From a virus: DNA of 46,781 nt. The position numbers and the translations under genes were made by a program. The notes under the pieces were generated by a model that made no database searches, was not told the DNA's origin, and was given only the letters and a program-made list of their open reading frames with translations. The stretch spans positions 1-46,781 of the IMG/VR virus record IMGVR_UViG_3300028394_000115, one strand, 5' to 3'. Of the stretch, positions 21,909 through 28,732 are shown in pieces; position 1 is the first letter of the stretch, and the number at the start of each line of letters is the position of its first letter.

Positions 21909-22241
21909 ATGCAATTTGACGGATTATTTACCGTAGCAGCTGTAATCACGGCCATTGGCGTTATTGTCGGTGGCATAATTGCTATCTATAGACTAGCACG
22001 AAAAATAGGCGATGCCATTGGTGTAGACTCAAAAGGTCGAACTCTTTCCGATAGATTAGAAAGAGTAGAGCATCAACTTTGGGAAAATGGTGGAAGCTCA
22101 CTAGCCGATAGAGTCAATGTGATTGAAGCTCACTCTATAAAGACGTCAACGGAAATAGAGATTATTAAGCATTTTGTTTTAGGGACCCAACCCGAAGTTG
22201 AAAAAACCATAAAAAGGACTAGAGTTAAAAAAGCAAGTTAG
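21909..22241 (+). CDS. Membrane-anchored coiled-coil protein
   Basis: A 110-residue protein with one N-terminal transmembrane helix (about residues 8-28, VAAVITAIGVIVGGIIAIYRL), then a charged coiled-coil-like segment with LSDRLERVEHQLWENGGSSLADRVNVIE, and a basic tail (KRTRVKKAS). The layout resembles small phage membrane proteins annotated as holin-like or of unknown function. It is the first gene of the rightward unit 21909-23773 driven by the divergent promoter. A hairpin (GATAGC 22241-22246, GCTATC 22264-22269) follows it and may reduce readthrough. Confidence 0.65.
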   Translation: MQFDGLFTVAAVITAIGVIVGGIIAIYRLARKIGDAIGVDSKGRTLSDRLERVEHQLWENGGSSLADRVNVIEAHSIKTSTEIEIIKHFVLGTQPEVEKTIKRTRVKKAS

Positions 22242-22307
22242 ATAGCAATTTAGCGTTTAGTGCGCTATCATATATAAAGACACAAATGACACACGAAGGA
22301 ATACAAT

Positions 22308-22577
22308 ATGTCCCTTTCAGATCGTTTATCTGAAGCAGAAAGCAAAGCCAAGGTTTCCGCTTGTAAAATTGGAATCCTAATTAATGGTCAAAAGCTTTCT
22401 GAAAAAGAAAAAAATCAACTAACAGCACTCATGTCTGTTCCAGAAGGAAACCCGACCAGAGTACCTAATGTTGCGTTGGCTAAGGTCCTTCGCGAAGAGG
22501 GTCATGATATTTCAAATAGTGCTATGGATCGCCACCGACGAAATGACTGCAGCTGCTACAGAAAGATAAGTAAATGA
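22308..22577 (+). CDS. Small basic protein with conserved Cys end (unknown)
   Basis: An 89-residue protein, probably helical. The end, ALAKVLREEGHDISNSAMDR and then HRRNDCSC, is a pattern I have seen in small actinophage proteins next to Mre11-like genes, where the HRR-x-DC-x-C end may bind DNA or metal. The ILINGQKLSEKEKNQL segment looks like a helix pair. The stop overlaps the start of the phosphoesterase by four bases (ATGA), so the two are coupled and may act together. Function is unknown. Confidence 0.65.
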   Translation: MSLSDRLSEAESKAKVSACKIGILINGQKLSEKEKNQLTALMSVPEGNPTRVPNVALAKVLREEGHDISNSAMDRHRRNDCSCYRKISK

Positions 22578-23773
22578 GCTTGTTTGACAAACTAGAAGAT
22601 CTATCAAATCCAGGGAAAAATGGATCGGACATTAAAGCACTAAATACTCCAGAGAACTGGCGTCCACGTATGGACGTTGATGATGTCTCTGGAGGTTTTA
22701 TTATCTCTGAACCCCGTGAGCCAGGCCAACCTCAGGATGCAAAAGACATTCTCGAAAGCTTTGATCTCAATCCAAACGACTGGGAGATTACGTCTATACG
22801 CCGCGGTAAGTGGCAGAAGTATGACGGAGAATATCTAGAGTCGTTACGTGTAAACGTGGTACCAGCTCGAGTAGCACTTGAAGACAGACTTGACGCCGAA
22901 TCCCTGATCGATGAGGTAAAGAAGTGGCGTCCATCTGCTGGCATTAAAAAAGCTATTGGCGATGGTGCGTATACCATTGTTGCAAGCGATCAACAGATTG
23001 GTAAAAAAGCTAATGGTCAGGGGACTCAGCAGTCGATTGATCGAATCCTACACCTCACAGAAGCTTCGGTAGAACGATTTCACAGCCTGCGAAGAATGGG
23101 TCTAAATCTAGGAACTATTGTTCTAGCACTTCCTGGAGACCACGTAGAGGGTCTCACAAGTCAGAATGGTCGCCTACAGGGCCAAGCTGCATCAGATTTA
23201 GGTTTAACAGAGCAGGTACGAGTCGCACGTCGACTTCTTATGGCTCAGATTAAAGCCCTCGCTCCACTAGCCGAGCGACTAGTTGTTCCGGTCATCAATG
23301 GAAACCACGATGAAGTAACTCGTCAGGTTGCTGCCGATCCCGCTGATGGCTGGAACGTTGAGATTGCCTCAGCAGTTCAAGACGCTTGCGCTGAGAACCC
23401 CGCACTACAGCACGTAGAGTTTAGATACCCAGCTACTGGACACCAGACACTCACCATAGATATCAATGGAACAATGCTTGGAATGTTCCACGGTCACCAG
23501 GCCGGACGAGATGTGATGAAATATCTTTCGGGCCAGGCAGCTGGTCAGACTGCTCTTGGAAACGCTGATGTTTGGGTTTCAGGACACTTCCACAACTTTA
23601 GATCAATGGATATCGGTCGCAGACTCTGGGTACAAGCCCCAACAACCGACCCCGGTTCAGAGTGGTTCCGTGACCGCGCAGGTCTAGAGTCAAAGCCAGG
23701 ACTTCTAACTATGGTTATTGGTGGAGACTACGATGCTCGCGAGCACCTAAATGTTATTCCAGTAAGACTCTAA
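22574..23773 (+). CDS. Calcineurin-like metallophosphoesterase (Mre11/SbcD-like)
   Basis: A 399-residue protein with all two-metal phosphoesterase motifs in order: ASDQQIG (D139), GDHVEG (D189), NGNHDE (N244, H245), FHGHQAG (H306, H308) and SGHFHNF (H338, H340). The first 130 residues are phage-specific. The fold includes DNA nucleases such as Mre11/SbcD and other phosphodiesterases. In this context, next to replication genes, a DNA nuclease is likely, but no SbcC-type partner is present. It is the last gene of the rightward unit and converges with the WhiB gene at 23770 (four-base overlap). Confidence 0.83.
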   Translation: MSLFDKLEDLSNPGKNGSDIKALNTPENWRPRMDVDDVSGGFIISEPREPGQPQDAKDILESFDLNPNDWEITSIRRGKWQKYDGEYLESLRVNVVPARVALEDRLDAESLIDEVKKWRPSAGIKKAIGDGAYTIVASDQQIGKKANGQGTQQSIDRILHLTEASVERFHSLRRMGLNLGTIVLALPGDHVEGLTSQNGRLQGQAASDLGLTEQVRVARRLLMAQIKALAPLAERLVVPVINGNHDEVTRQVAADPADGWNVEIASAVQDACAENPALQHVEFRYPATGHQTLTIDINGTMLGMFHGHQAGRDVMKYLSGQAAGQTALGNADVWVSGHFHNFRSMDIGRRLWVQAPTTDPGSEWFRDRAGLESKPGLLTMVIGGDYDAREHLNVIPVRL

Positions 23774-24270
23774 AATAGAGTTTCTGGGTTAATCTTCTTT
23801 TTGGTCGTTTTCTCTGCAACCATGGCATAGTAAGCATTTACTGCGTTTGAGCTAGTCCTGCTTCTCCATACAAAATCACAGTCTAGGCATTTAACTAGAC
23901 GTACGGTAGTCCAACGACCACCATCTGGATTTTTATCAATATAAGCTTGAAGTCGACTTGTTCTAGCACCACAATATAAGCATTGAGGAAACCTGTCTCT
24001 ACGGATCTCTGCCCCATCGGCATTTACAGACAGGGTACGACGGATCTCGTGCTCGTCTTTACCCCCCCAAATACCCCAGATCTGACTAGTTTCCAAAGCC
24101 CACTTGATGCAATTTTTTCTGACTGGACATCCGGCGCACAAAGCCCTAGCCTCTGCTTTTTCTCGGGGATCCTCTGAAAAGAAGAACTCTATCTTACTTC
24201 TATTTACTGGCTTAGCGCATTCACTATCTTCTTGCCAGTCCATATTTTTACTTGGTTCCCAAGCGTTCAT
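23770..24270 (-). CDS. WhiB-family regulator fused to a C-terminal zinc ribbon
   Basis: A second WhiB-type protein, about 166 residues. The WhiB part has C18, C45, C48 and C54 with GIWGG at 66-70. It then continues into a second module with C97-x2-C100 and C128-x2-C131 (QCLYCGA ... KCLDCDF), a four-Cys zinc ribbon, and a basic tail. Typical WhiB proteins end near residue 100-130, so this is an unusual fusion. ATG at 24270 is preferred: it overlaps the upstream stop (ATGA) and follows GGAG; the frame is open up to 24285. It is co-transcribed with the small protein at 24267. Confidence 0.88.
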   Translation of the reverse strand: MNAWEPSKNMDWQEDSECAKPVNRSKIEFFFSEDPREKAEARALCAGCPVRKNCIKWALETSQIWGIWGGKDEHEIRRTLSVNADGAEIRRDRFPQCLYCGARTSRLQAYIDKNPDGGRWTTVRLVKCLDCDFVWRSRTSSNAVNAYYAMVAEKTTKKKINPETLF

Positions 24271-24605
24271 TGGATCTCCACCCATGTAGTTTCGAATATT
24301 TCGTCAACTATGTCACCATAGGTAGTTTCTCCAGAAAAGTTGCATACAGATAGGTATATCTCGCCATCAATGTGGCCAGAGTACCCATGAATAGCATTAG
24401 CAGCCTCTACCGCACCGTACCCGTGTCCAAGCGAGACTACGGAACCGTCTCGTTGCAGTGCAGATGCTAAAGCACGTTTAACTACGTCTATTGACAAGTC
24501 AACATGCTCATGAGTATAAAAAATAATTGTAGAAGGTCTGGAGGGGACGAACCCTTCTCCAGACCACTCAACCCAAAGGCATTCGCCTTTTCTAGAATCT
24601 TTCAT
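24267..24605 (-). CDS. Hypothetical protein, first gene of the WhiB operon
   Basis: A 112-residue protein with mixed alpha/beta character and no recognised domain. The segment STIIFYTHEHVDLSIDVVKR has a His pair, and SLGHGYGAVEAANAIHGYSG is glycine-rich. Nothing points to an enzyme. It is preceded by a promoter-like pair at 24629-24658 and its stop overlaps the WhiB start, so it is the promoter-proximal gene of a two-gene unit. Confidence 0.65.
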   Translation of the reverse strand: MKDSRKGECLWVEWSGEGFVPSRPSTIIFYTHEHVDLSIDVVKRALASALQRDGSVVSLGHGYGAVEAANAIHGYSGHIDGEIYLSVCNFSGETTYGDIVDEIFETTWVEIQ

Positions 24606-24628
24606 CTACCATTAATCCTTACAGATTA

Positions 24629-24658
24629 ATTGTATCTGATTAGAGCAAATAATTACAA
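24629..24658 (-). promoter_or_regulatory. Candidate leftward promoter of WhiB operon
   Basis: Leftward TTGTAA (24658-24653), an 18-base spacer and TACAAT (24634-24629) fit a sigma70 promoter. Transcription would begin about 20 bases before ATG 24605. The 81-base gap 24606-24686 holds no frame. Confidence 0.55.
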
Positions 24659-24686
24659 TAAAACTCGGGATGTTTTGATTATAATT

Positions 24687-24905
24687 TTATTTAATTTTTG
24701 CTAGAACATCGGCCACATATAGGCCAGATCCAGCCAGATCATCAGAGACATTGATCTCAAGGTCAACGTGACGCTGTATTTCCTCGACAGACAAGTATTT
24801 TCCGCTGACTTCACCATAGAACTTAGTAACCTTAGCAAAAGTTTTTGCCATGATATCCATATGATCTTCACCCGATACCTCAAACTTCAGAATAGTTTTT
24901 ACCAT
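24687..24905 (-). CDS. Small hypothetical protein
   Basis: A 72-residue acidic protein, probably alpha/beta, with no cysteines and no membrane segment. It has LKFEVSGEDHMDIMAKTFAK and VSDDLAGSGLYVADVLAKI patterns, not matching a known family. Start ATG 24905 overlaps the upstream stop by one base. It is the distal gene of the operon 24687-26351. Confidence 0.6.
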   Translation of the reverse strand: MVKTILKFEVSGEDHMDIMAKTFAKVTKFYGEVSGKYLSVEEIQRHVDLEINVSDDLAGSGLYVADVLAKIK

Positions 24906-25324
24906 TATCGGATCTTTTTCTGCAGCTTATTAGGATCATAGTGAGCACCCTCTATCTTTGGGTGTTGATCATCACTTGAGTTAAAAATAATGTCACCAGA
25001 TCTAATGGCAACAATAACTCCACGACGCCCATTGTGGATATAGCCAAGTTCTCCATTGAATGCATCGTGACGAATTCGAACTACATCTCCAATAACTAAC
25101 TGTCCACGCTGGGCATCAACCCAAAATTCTTCAGTTGGCAGCGGCACCATAGAGTGACCTAGACCAACCTGGCTTAAGATATCTAGAACCTGCTTAGACT
25201 GTTCTGGTGGAAGATCAATCTCTTCCCATGTTTTGAGCATTTTTAAAACAGCTTTGCCTACACCAATACGAGTTTTAGACATAGCAAACTGCTCCTTTAC
25301 CCATTCGTAATTTATTTTTCGCAT
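24905..25324 (-). CDS. Hypothetical protein with SH3-like C-terminal region
   Basis: About 139 residues from the preferred start ATG at 25324 (MRKINYEWVKEQFAMSK), which follows AAGGAATAAT and lies one base after the upstream stop. The C-terminal half contains GDVVRIRHDAFNGELGYIHN and GRRGVIVAIRSGDIIF, reminiscent of KOW or SH3-like barrels that bind RNA or ribosomes. The N-terminal half is helical (about residues 15-60). The longer frame to 25381 would overlap the upstream gene and is rejected. Function unknown. Confidence 0.6.
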   Translation of the reverse strand: MRKINYEWVKEQFAMSKTRIGVGKAVLKMLKTWEEIDLPPEQSKQVLDILSQVGLGHSMVPLPTEEFWVDAQRGQLVIGDVVRIRHDAFNGELGYIHNGRRGVIVAIRSGDIIFNSSDDQHPKIEGAHYDPNKLQKKIR

Positions 25325-25325
25325 A

Positions 25326-26351
25326 TTATTCCTTACTAGAGGAGACACGTAGTGCAGTCTCCAGGTTTTTTGTTGAAACATTCCTATCTGGAATAGCTTC
25401 CAGATAGGAAAGCATTTGTTCAGTAGAAAGCATTAGCTTCTCCTGGTGAGATAGATCTTCAATTGCCTGAGCAAGATACCCCCACGCTGAGCCAAGTGTA
25501 GATGTCTCAGTCCAGTCTGAGTAGACTGGTGTAGACGCGTTCATAGCTTGGACATACCTAAATGACCACCACGTACCGTCGCCCCTATACGGGCTTACAA
25601 TGGCTCCAGAAGACCTTTGAATCTGATCTACGACCTGCTCATCAGTCCAGCCTTTATTCCATTTCATGGGCAACGTGGGGAACGCTAGGGTAGCTGTAAG
25701 CTTCTTGGTATCCTTGTTACTTAGGGTGTCTACAACCCATTTTTCGCGTTTTTCAGCAACTACGGGAGTACCTGGAACTAGAAAATGAGAGTCAAAGTTT
25801 AAACCCAAAAAATTTTTTAATGCATTTTTTGGGAGTTTTTTTCCAGCATTTTGATCAGTCTTCCAAGGCAGGTTCGGGTAGATAGTTGTAGGCCACTCTT
25901 CGTTCATCAATCTATTAGTTGCATTAGATATCCTGCTGGAGATAGCTACGTCAGAAACAACTGTAGCGTAGCCTTTTCGATAAGAATAGAACTCTTTGAG
26001 AAGGTTGCTCGGGTTAGACTCAATAGCCTTTAGGCTGTTTAGGATTTGCACAGTGTTTGGCGCATCTATAAATAGCGAAAGCTTAGTTGAGGACCATAAC
26101 AAATCTATGATGCTGAGAGCACCATACACACGGTTAGCCCCAATGCTTGTGATCGGGCCAACACCAACTAGAACAGCGTCAAACTGATCTAAGTCACTGA
26201 AAGTTTTATTTAGGTCTGGGTCTTCCCAGGTTACCTGATGACCAGCATCTGTCAGAACCTTATTGAGCACTCCAGCAAAGCTAAAGCACTTGACATTGGC
26301 ACTCGGTGATGCCTGAGGAGCTGTCATTCCTGTTAAATATATTTTTGCCAT
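25326..26351 (-). CDS. Putative GT-B type glycosyltransferase
   Basis: A 341-residue protein with the outline of a two-Rossmann-domain glycosyltransferase: N-terminal MAKIYLTGMT, a DAVLVGVGPITS strand, a linker, then a C-terminal domain with VSPYRGDGTWWSFRYVQAMN and STPVYSDWTETSTLGSAW, where the glycine-rich turn would bind the nucleotide sugar. No DxD motif is present, as expected for GT-B. It sits upstream of two small genes and after a terminator. It could modify DNA bases, host glycans or virion proteins; the sequence does not decide. Confidence is moderate because the motifs are degenerate. Confidence 0.5.
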   Translation of the reverse strand: MAKIYLTGMTAPQASPSANVKCFSFAGVLNKVLTDAGHQVTWEDPDLNKTFSDLDQFDAVLVGVGPITSIGANRVYGALSIIDLLWSSTKLSLFIDAPNTVQILNSLKAIESNPSNLLKEFYSYRKGYATVVSDVAISSRISNATNRLMNEEWPTTIYPNLPWKTDQNAGKKLPKNALKNFLGLNFDSHFLVPGTPVVAEKREKWVVDTLSNKDTKKLTATLAFPTLPMKWNKGWTDEQVVDQIQRSSGAIVSPYRGDGTWWSFRYVQAMNASTPVYSDWTETSTLGSAWGYLAQAIEDLSHQEKLMLSTEQMLSYLEAIPDRNVSTKNLETALRVSSSKE

Positions 26352-26372
26352 TATTCCCTAAATTTGTAAAGA

Positions 26373-26392
26373 GGGCCCCGTTTCCGAGGCCC
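26373..26392 (-). terminator. Intrinsic terminator after the SSB gene
   Basis: GGGCCCCG (26373-26380) pairs with CGAGGCCC (26385-26392), with one mismatch and loop TTTC. In the leftward direction the stem is followed by TCTTTACAAATTT. It lies between the SSB-like gene and the GT-B-like gene, so the latter probably depends on readthrough or a nearby promoter. Confidence 0.65.
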
Positions 26393-26408
26393 CCTAACCA
26401 GACTATCT

Positions 26409-26969
26409 CTAGAATGGAGCGTTAGCTGGAGCAGCTAGCGGAGCCGCTACAGGAGGCGCAGGTGGAGCAGGTGGAGCTGGAGGTGCAGGTGGAGCAGCTA
26501 CGGCAGCCGTTTCTGGCATGACGTATGGGGTTGCTGCAGGAGCAGCAACAGGAGCACCGGTGTTCACGTAGTAACGTGAGACCTTGTTCTTCTTGGCACC
26601 CTGGTAAACCTCAGAGCCAATCTGAGCACGGAACGAGCGACCCTGAAGAGTTGCTTCGATCTGAGCGTTGCTAGGGTTGTTAGCAGTGAAGAACTCACGA
26701 GGGATACCAAGGGCAGCCATCTTAGAGAAGAAGATACCAAGAGCATTCTTGTTCTCAGGTGAGATAGTGATGTTGTCCCAGATAAAGCGGTTAGCATATG
26801 GACCGCTAACAATCTTTGCCTTTACCTTGAACATGGTCTTACCAGTGCTGGTAGTACCTGCTGGAGCTTCCACAATCTGAAGGTCATAATCGCCATCAGG
26901 TAGTGGTTCGAAGTTGCCGGTGGCCTCGCCGGCGTCTTTTACAAGATCGGCCCAGTTGAGTGAACTCAC
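26409..26969 (-). CDS. SSB-like DNA-binding protein with Ala/Pro-rich tail
   Basis: A 186-residue protein probably coating single-stranded DNA in recombination. Residues about 18-130 (LPDGDYDLQIVEAPAGTTST, VKAKIVSGPYANRFIWDNIT, LGIFFSKMAALGI) match the phage SSB-like proteins found beside Sak4 ATPases. From about residue 133 it is Ala/Pro-rich, with PPAPPAPPAPPAPP repeats, ending NAPF; bacterial SSB tails also end in PF but are acidic, which this one is not. The start is GTG at 26969, with AAGGA nine bases upstream. Neighbours are the Sak4-like ATPase and nuclease, a standard phage recombination set. Confidence 0.78.
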   Translation of the reverse strand: MSSLNWADLVKDAGEATGNFEPLPDGDYDLQIVEAPAGTTSTGKTMFKVKAKIVSGPYANRFIWDNITISPENKNALGIFFSKMAALGIPREFFTANNPSNAQIEATLQGRSFRAQIGSEVYQGAKKNKVSRYYVNTGAPVAAPAATPYVMPETAAVAAPPAPPAPPAPPAPPVAAPLAAPANAPF

Positions 26970-27004
26970 TGTTTTGATTCCTTACTTTAGGGGTTGAGTG
27001 AAGT

Positions 27005-27763
27005 CTAGGACTTCTTTTTTGTTTCGGTCTTTTCACCGAAGATCATGTCGAGCATGCGCTCGACTCCAAGGTTCTGCTGCTCAACAATCGAGCCCAGACG
27101 TCCTTGGACGCGTTCACCAGCTTCAATGTCATCTGTACGCTCTACGTACATACGACGTGCCTTGTAAGGCAAACCCGTTGGATCTGGGTTCTGAATGGTT
27201 TCCATGGCAATGTATCCAAGTACATCGTAGAAGTATGGAGCCTGAACTGCAAGTTGACCTTGCAGATACGGGTGCATACGACCATCCTGACCACGGCGTG
27301 CCATGGCAGTCAGTACAACAGCCTCTAGAGCCTGTGTTGGGTGCATTGTTAGGTCACGTAGGTCACGTAGAAGAGCACCCATGTGGCGAAGTAGTTCGCC
27401 CCACTGCTGCATCTTCATCTGTTCGGTTCCTGCGATGTTGTCCATGCACTTAACCTGGAGCTCCGAGATGGAGTCAATGATCAAGGACTTGAACTGGTGC
27501 TTGCCGCTCTGAAGCCATTGGAATGTCTTCATAACGACGTCGTAGTCACGTACCTGGACTACAACTGTATCCCAAGTGCCGTCAGCCACTGGTGGCTCCT
27601 CACGCATTGGGTCCCAATACCTGACGTTGATTGGAAGGAAGCGGTGGCCGCCCTCCACGTCAAGCATTAGACGAGGATATGGTGCAGTTACAGCAAAGGT
27701 AGATTTACCAACCTTGGATTCGCCGTAGACCATTAGGGTTAGAGAACGCTGTACTTGTGACAT
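27005..27763 (-). CDS. Sak4-like RecA-family ATPase
   Basis: About 252 residues from ATG 27763 (MSQVQRSLTLMVYGESKVGK). Walker A is GESKVGKST (about 14-22) and Walker B-like SLIIDSISEL lies near residues 92-101. LMLDVEGGHRFLP and MHPYLQGQLAVQAPYFYDVL are typical of Sak4-type single-strand annealing ATPases of phages. It works with the SSB and the adjacent RecB/Cas4-like nuclease. An upstream-extended frame to 27868 overlaps the nuclease gene by more than 100 bases, so the shorter start, one base after the nuclease stop, is chosen. Confidence 0.85.
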   Translation of the reverse strand: MSQVQRSLTLMVYGESKVGKSTFAVTAPYPRLMLDVEGGHRFLPINVRYWDPMREEPPVADGTWDTVVVQVRDYDVVMKTFQWLQSGKHQFKSLIIDSISELQVKCMDNIAGTEQMKMQQWGELLRHMGALLRDLRDLTMHPTQALEAVVLTAMARRGQDGRMHPYLQGQLAVQAPYFYDVLGYIAMETIQNPDPTGLPYKARRMYVERTDDIEAGERVQGRLGSIVEQQNLGVERMLDMIFGEKTETKKKS

Positions 27764-27764
27764 G

Positions 27765-28730
27765 CTACTCGTTACCTTCTTTCTTTTCGTCTTTACCGTA
27801 GTATCCGTATGGGTCTGCGACCTCATACATCTGCTCAATAGCTGCCTCAGCTGCACTACCGTCGTCAATCATCGGACAGATTGTGTAGAACTGACACTTC
27901 CATTTGCAGTCTTTGTTCGGGCTCGGGTAAGCCACGAAGTTTGGGTCTGCTCCGGCATCAAGATTATTCTTGACACCCATCAGATCACTAATAGTACCAT
28001 GAATGCGCTGCCAAAACGAACGCATTGTGAAAACATTGTGACGAACTTCAATCTGCTCGTAGAAAGGAGGCTTAGCATTTGCTGTGCGCTTTACCTTTTT
28101 TAGCATGGTAAAGATACCACCCTCAGAGCGTTCGCCAGGTTCCTTGTTCTGTGCAGATTCTAGGAGCATATAGGTCAGGATCTGCTCATTCATCTGAGCC
28201 TGGTTAGCAAAGTCCGAGAATGAACCACCTACGGTCTTGAAGTCGCGGAACATGCGAACGCCATCGTTCTTGCGACGAACACGCATATCGAGCTTTCCTT
28301 GAAGAATAACTTCTCCATCAAATAGCGGCATCTGAATAATCTCTTCGTTAGAAATCTTTTCCAAGTTAGAGTCAATACCCTCTTCATCCATCCATTGTAG
28401 GTAGCCCTCAAGCATGATGCGACCGAGCTCGGCCTCGGACTCTAGGTCTGAGGTGTCTCGGTACTCAGCAACAAGCTTTGCTAGATCCTCAGCTACCAGA
28501 GTCGAGTGAGCCTCTAGAAGACCGACCTCACCATCGGATGAGTAGTAGCGGTCTAGTGCTTCGTGGATACGGGAACCAAGTGCAAGAGCTCCAGTGAACT
28601 CTTTCTGTCTTGGCTGTAGACGTCGGTAGTAGTTTAGCCACCACTTACGTCGGCAATCTTTGAACACCTGAATCTCTGAGTTAGAGAGGACGTATGGTGT
28701 CTTTACTTCTAGTGTAGTTTCGTCATTCAT
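27765..28730 (-). CDS. RecB/Cas4-like PD-(D/E)xK nuclease with Fe-S cluster
   Basis: A 321-residue exonuclease-like protein. Nuclease motifs: H56 (SRIHEAL), GKLD (D148), DFKT (D163, K165) and Q183-xxx-Y187. Four cysteines, C26 plus C275, C279 and C285 (DCKWKCQFYTIC), would hold a [4Fe-4S] cluster as in AddB and Cas4. It is likely to process DNA ends in recombination with the Sak4-like ATPase and SSB. The start at 28730 is two bases from the upstream helicase stop, indicating one operon. No Cas genes or CRISPR array are visible, so a CRISPR role is unlikely. Confidence 0.88.
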   Translation of the reverse strand: MNDETTLEVKTPYVLSNSEIQVFKDCRRKWWLNYYRRLQPRQKEFTGALALGSRIHEALDRYYSSDGEVGLLEAHSTLVAEDLAKLVAEYRDTSDLESEAELGRIMLEGYLQWMDEEGIDSNLEKISNEEIIQMPLFDGEVILQGKLDMRVRRKNDGVRMFRDFKTVGGSFSDFANQAQMNEQILTYMLLESAQNKEPGERSEGGIFTMLKKVKRTANAKPPFYEQIEVRHNVFTMRSFWQRIHGTISDLMGVKNNLDAGADPNFVAYPSPNKDCKWKCQFYTICPMIDDGSAAEAAIEQMYEVADPYGYYGKDEKKEGNE

Positions 28731-28732
28731 TT

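Noticed and set aside
27005-27868. Longer start for the Sak4-like gene
   Set aside because: It would overlap the nuclease gene by over 100 bases; the Walker A region is complete from ATG 27763.
27765-28730. Cas4 of a CRISPR system
   Set aside because: No other cas gene or repeat-spacer array was seen; the recombination neighbours explain the gene better.
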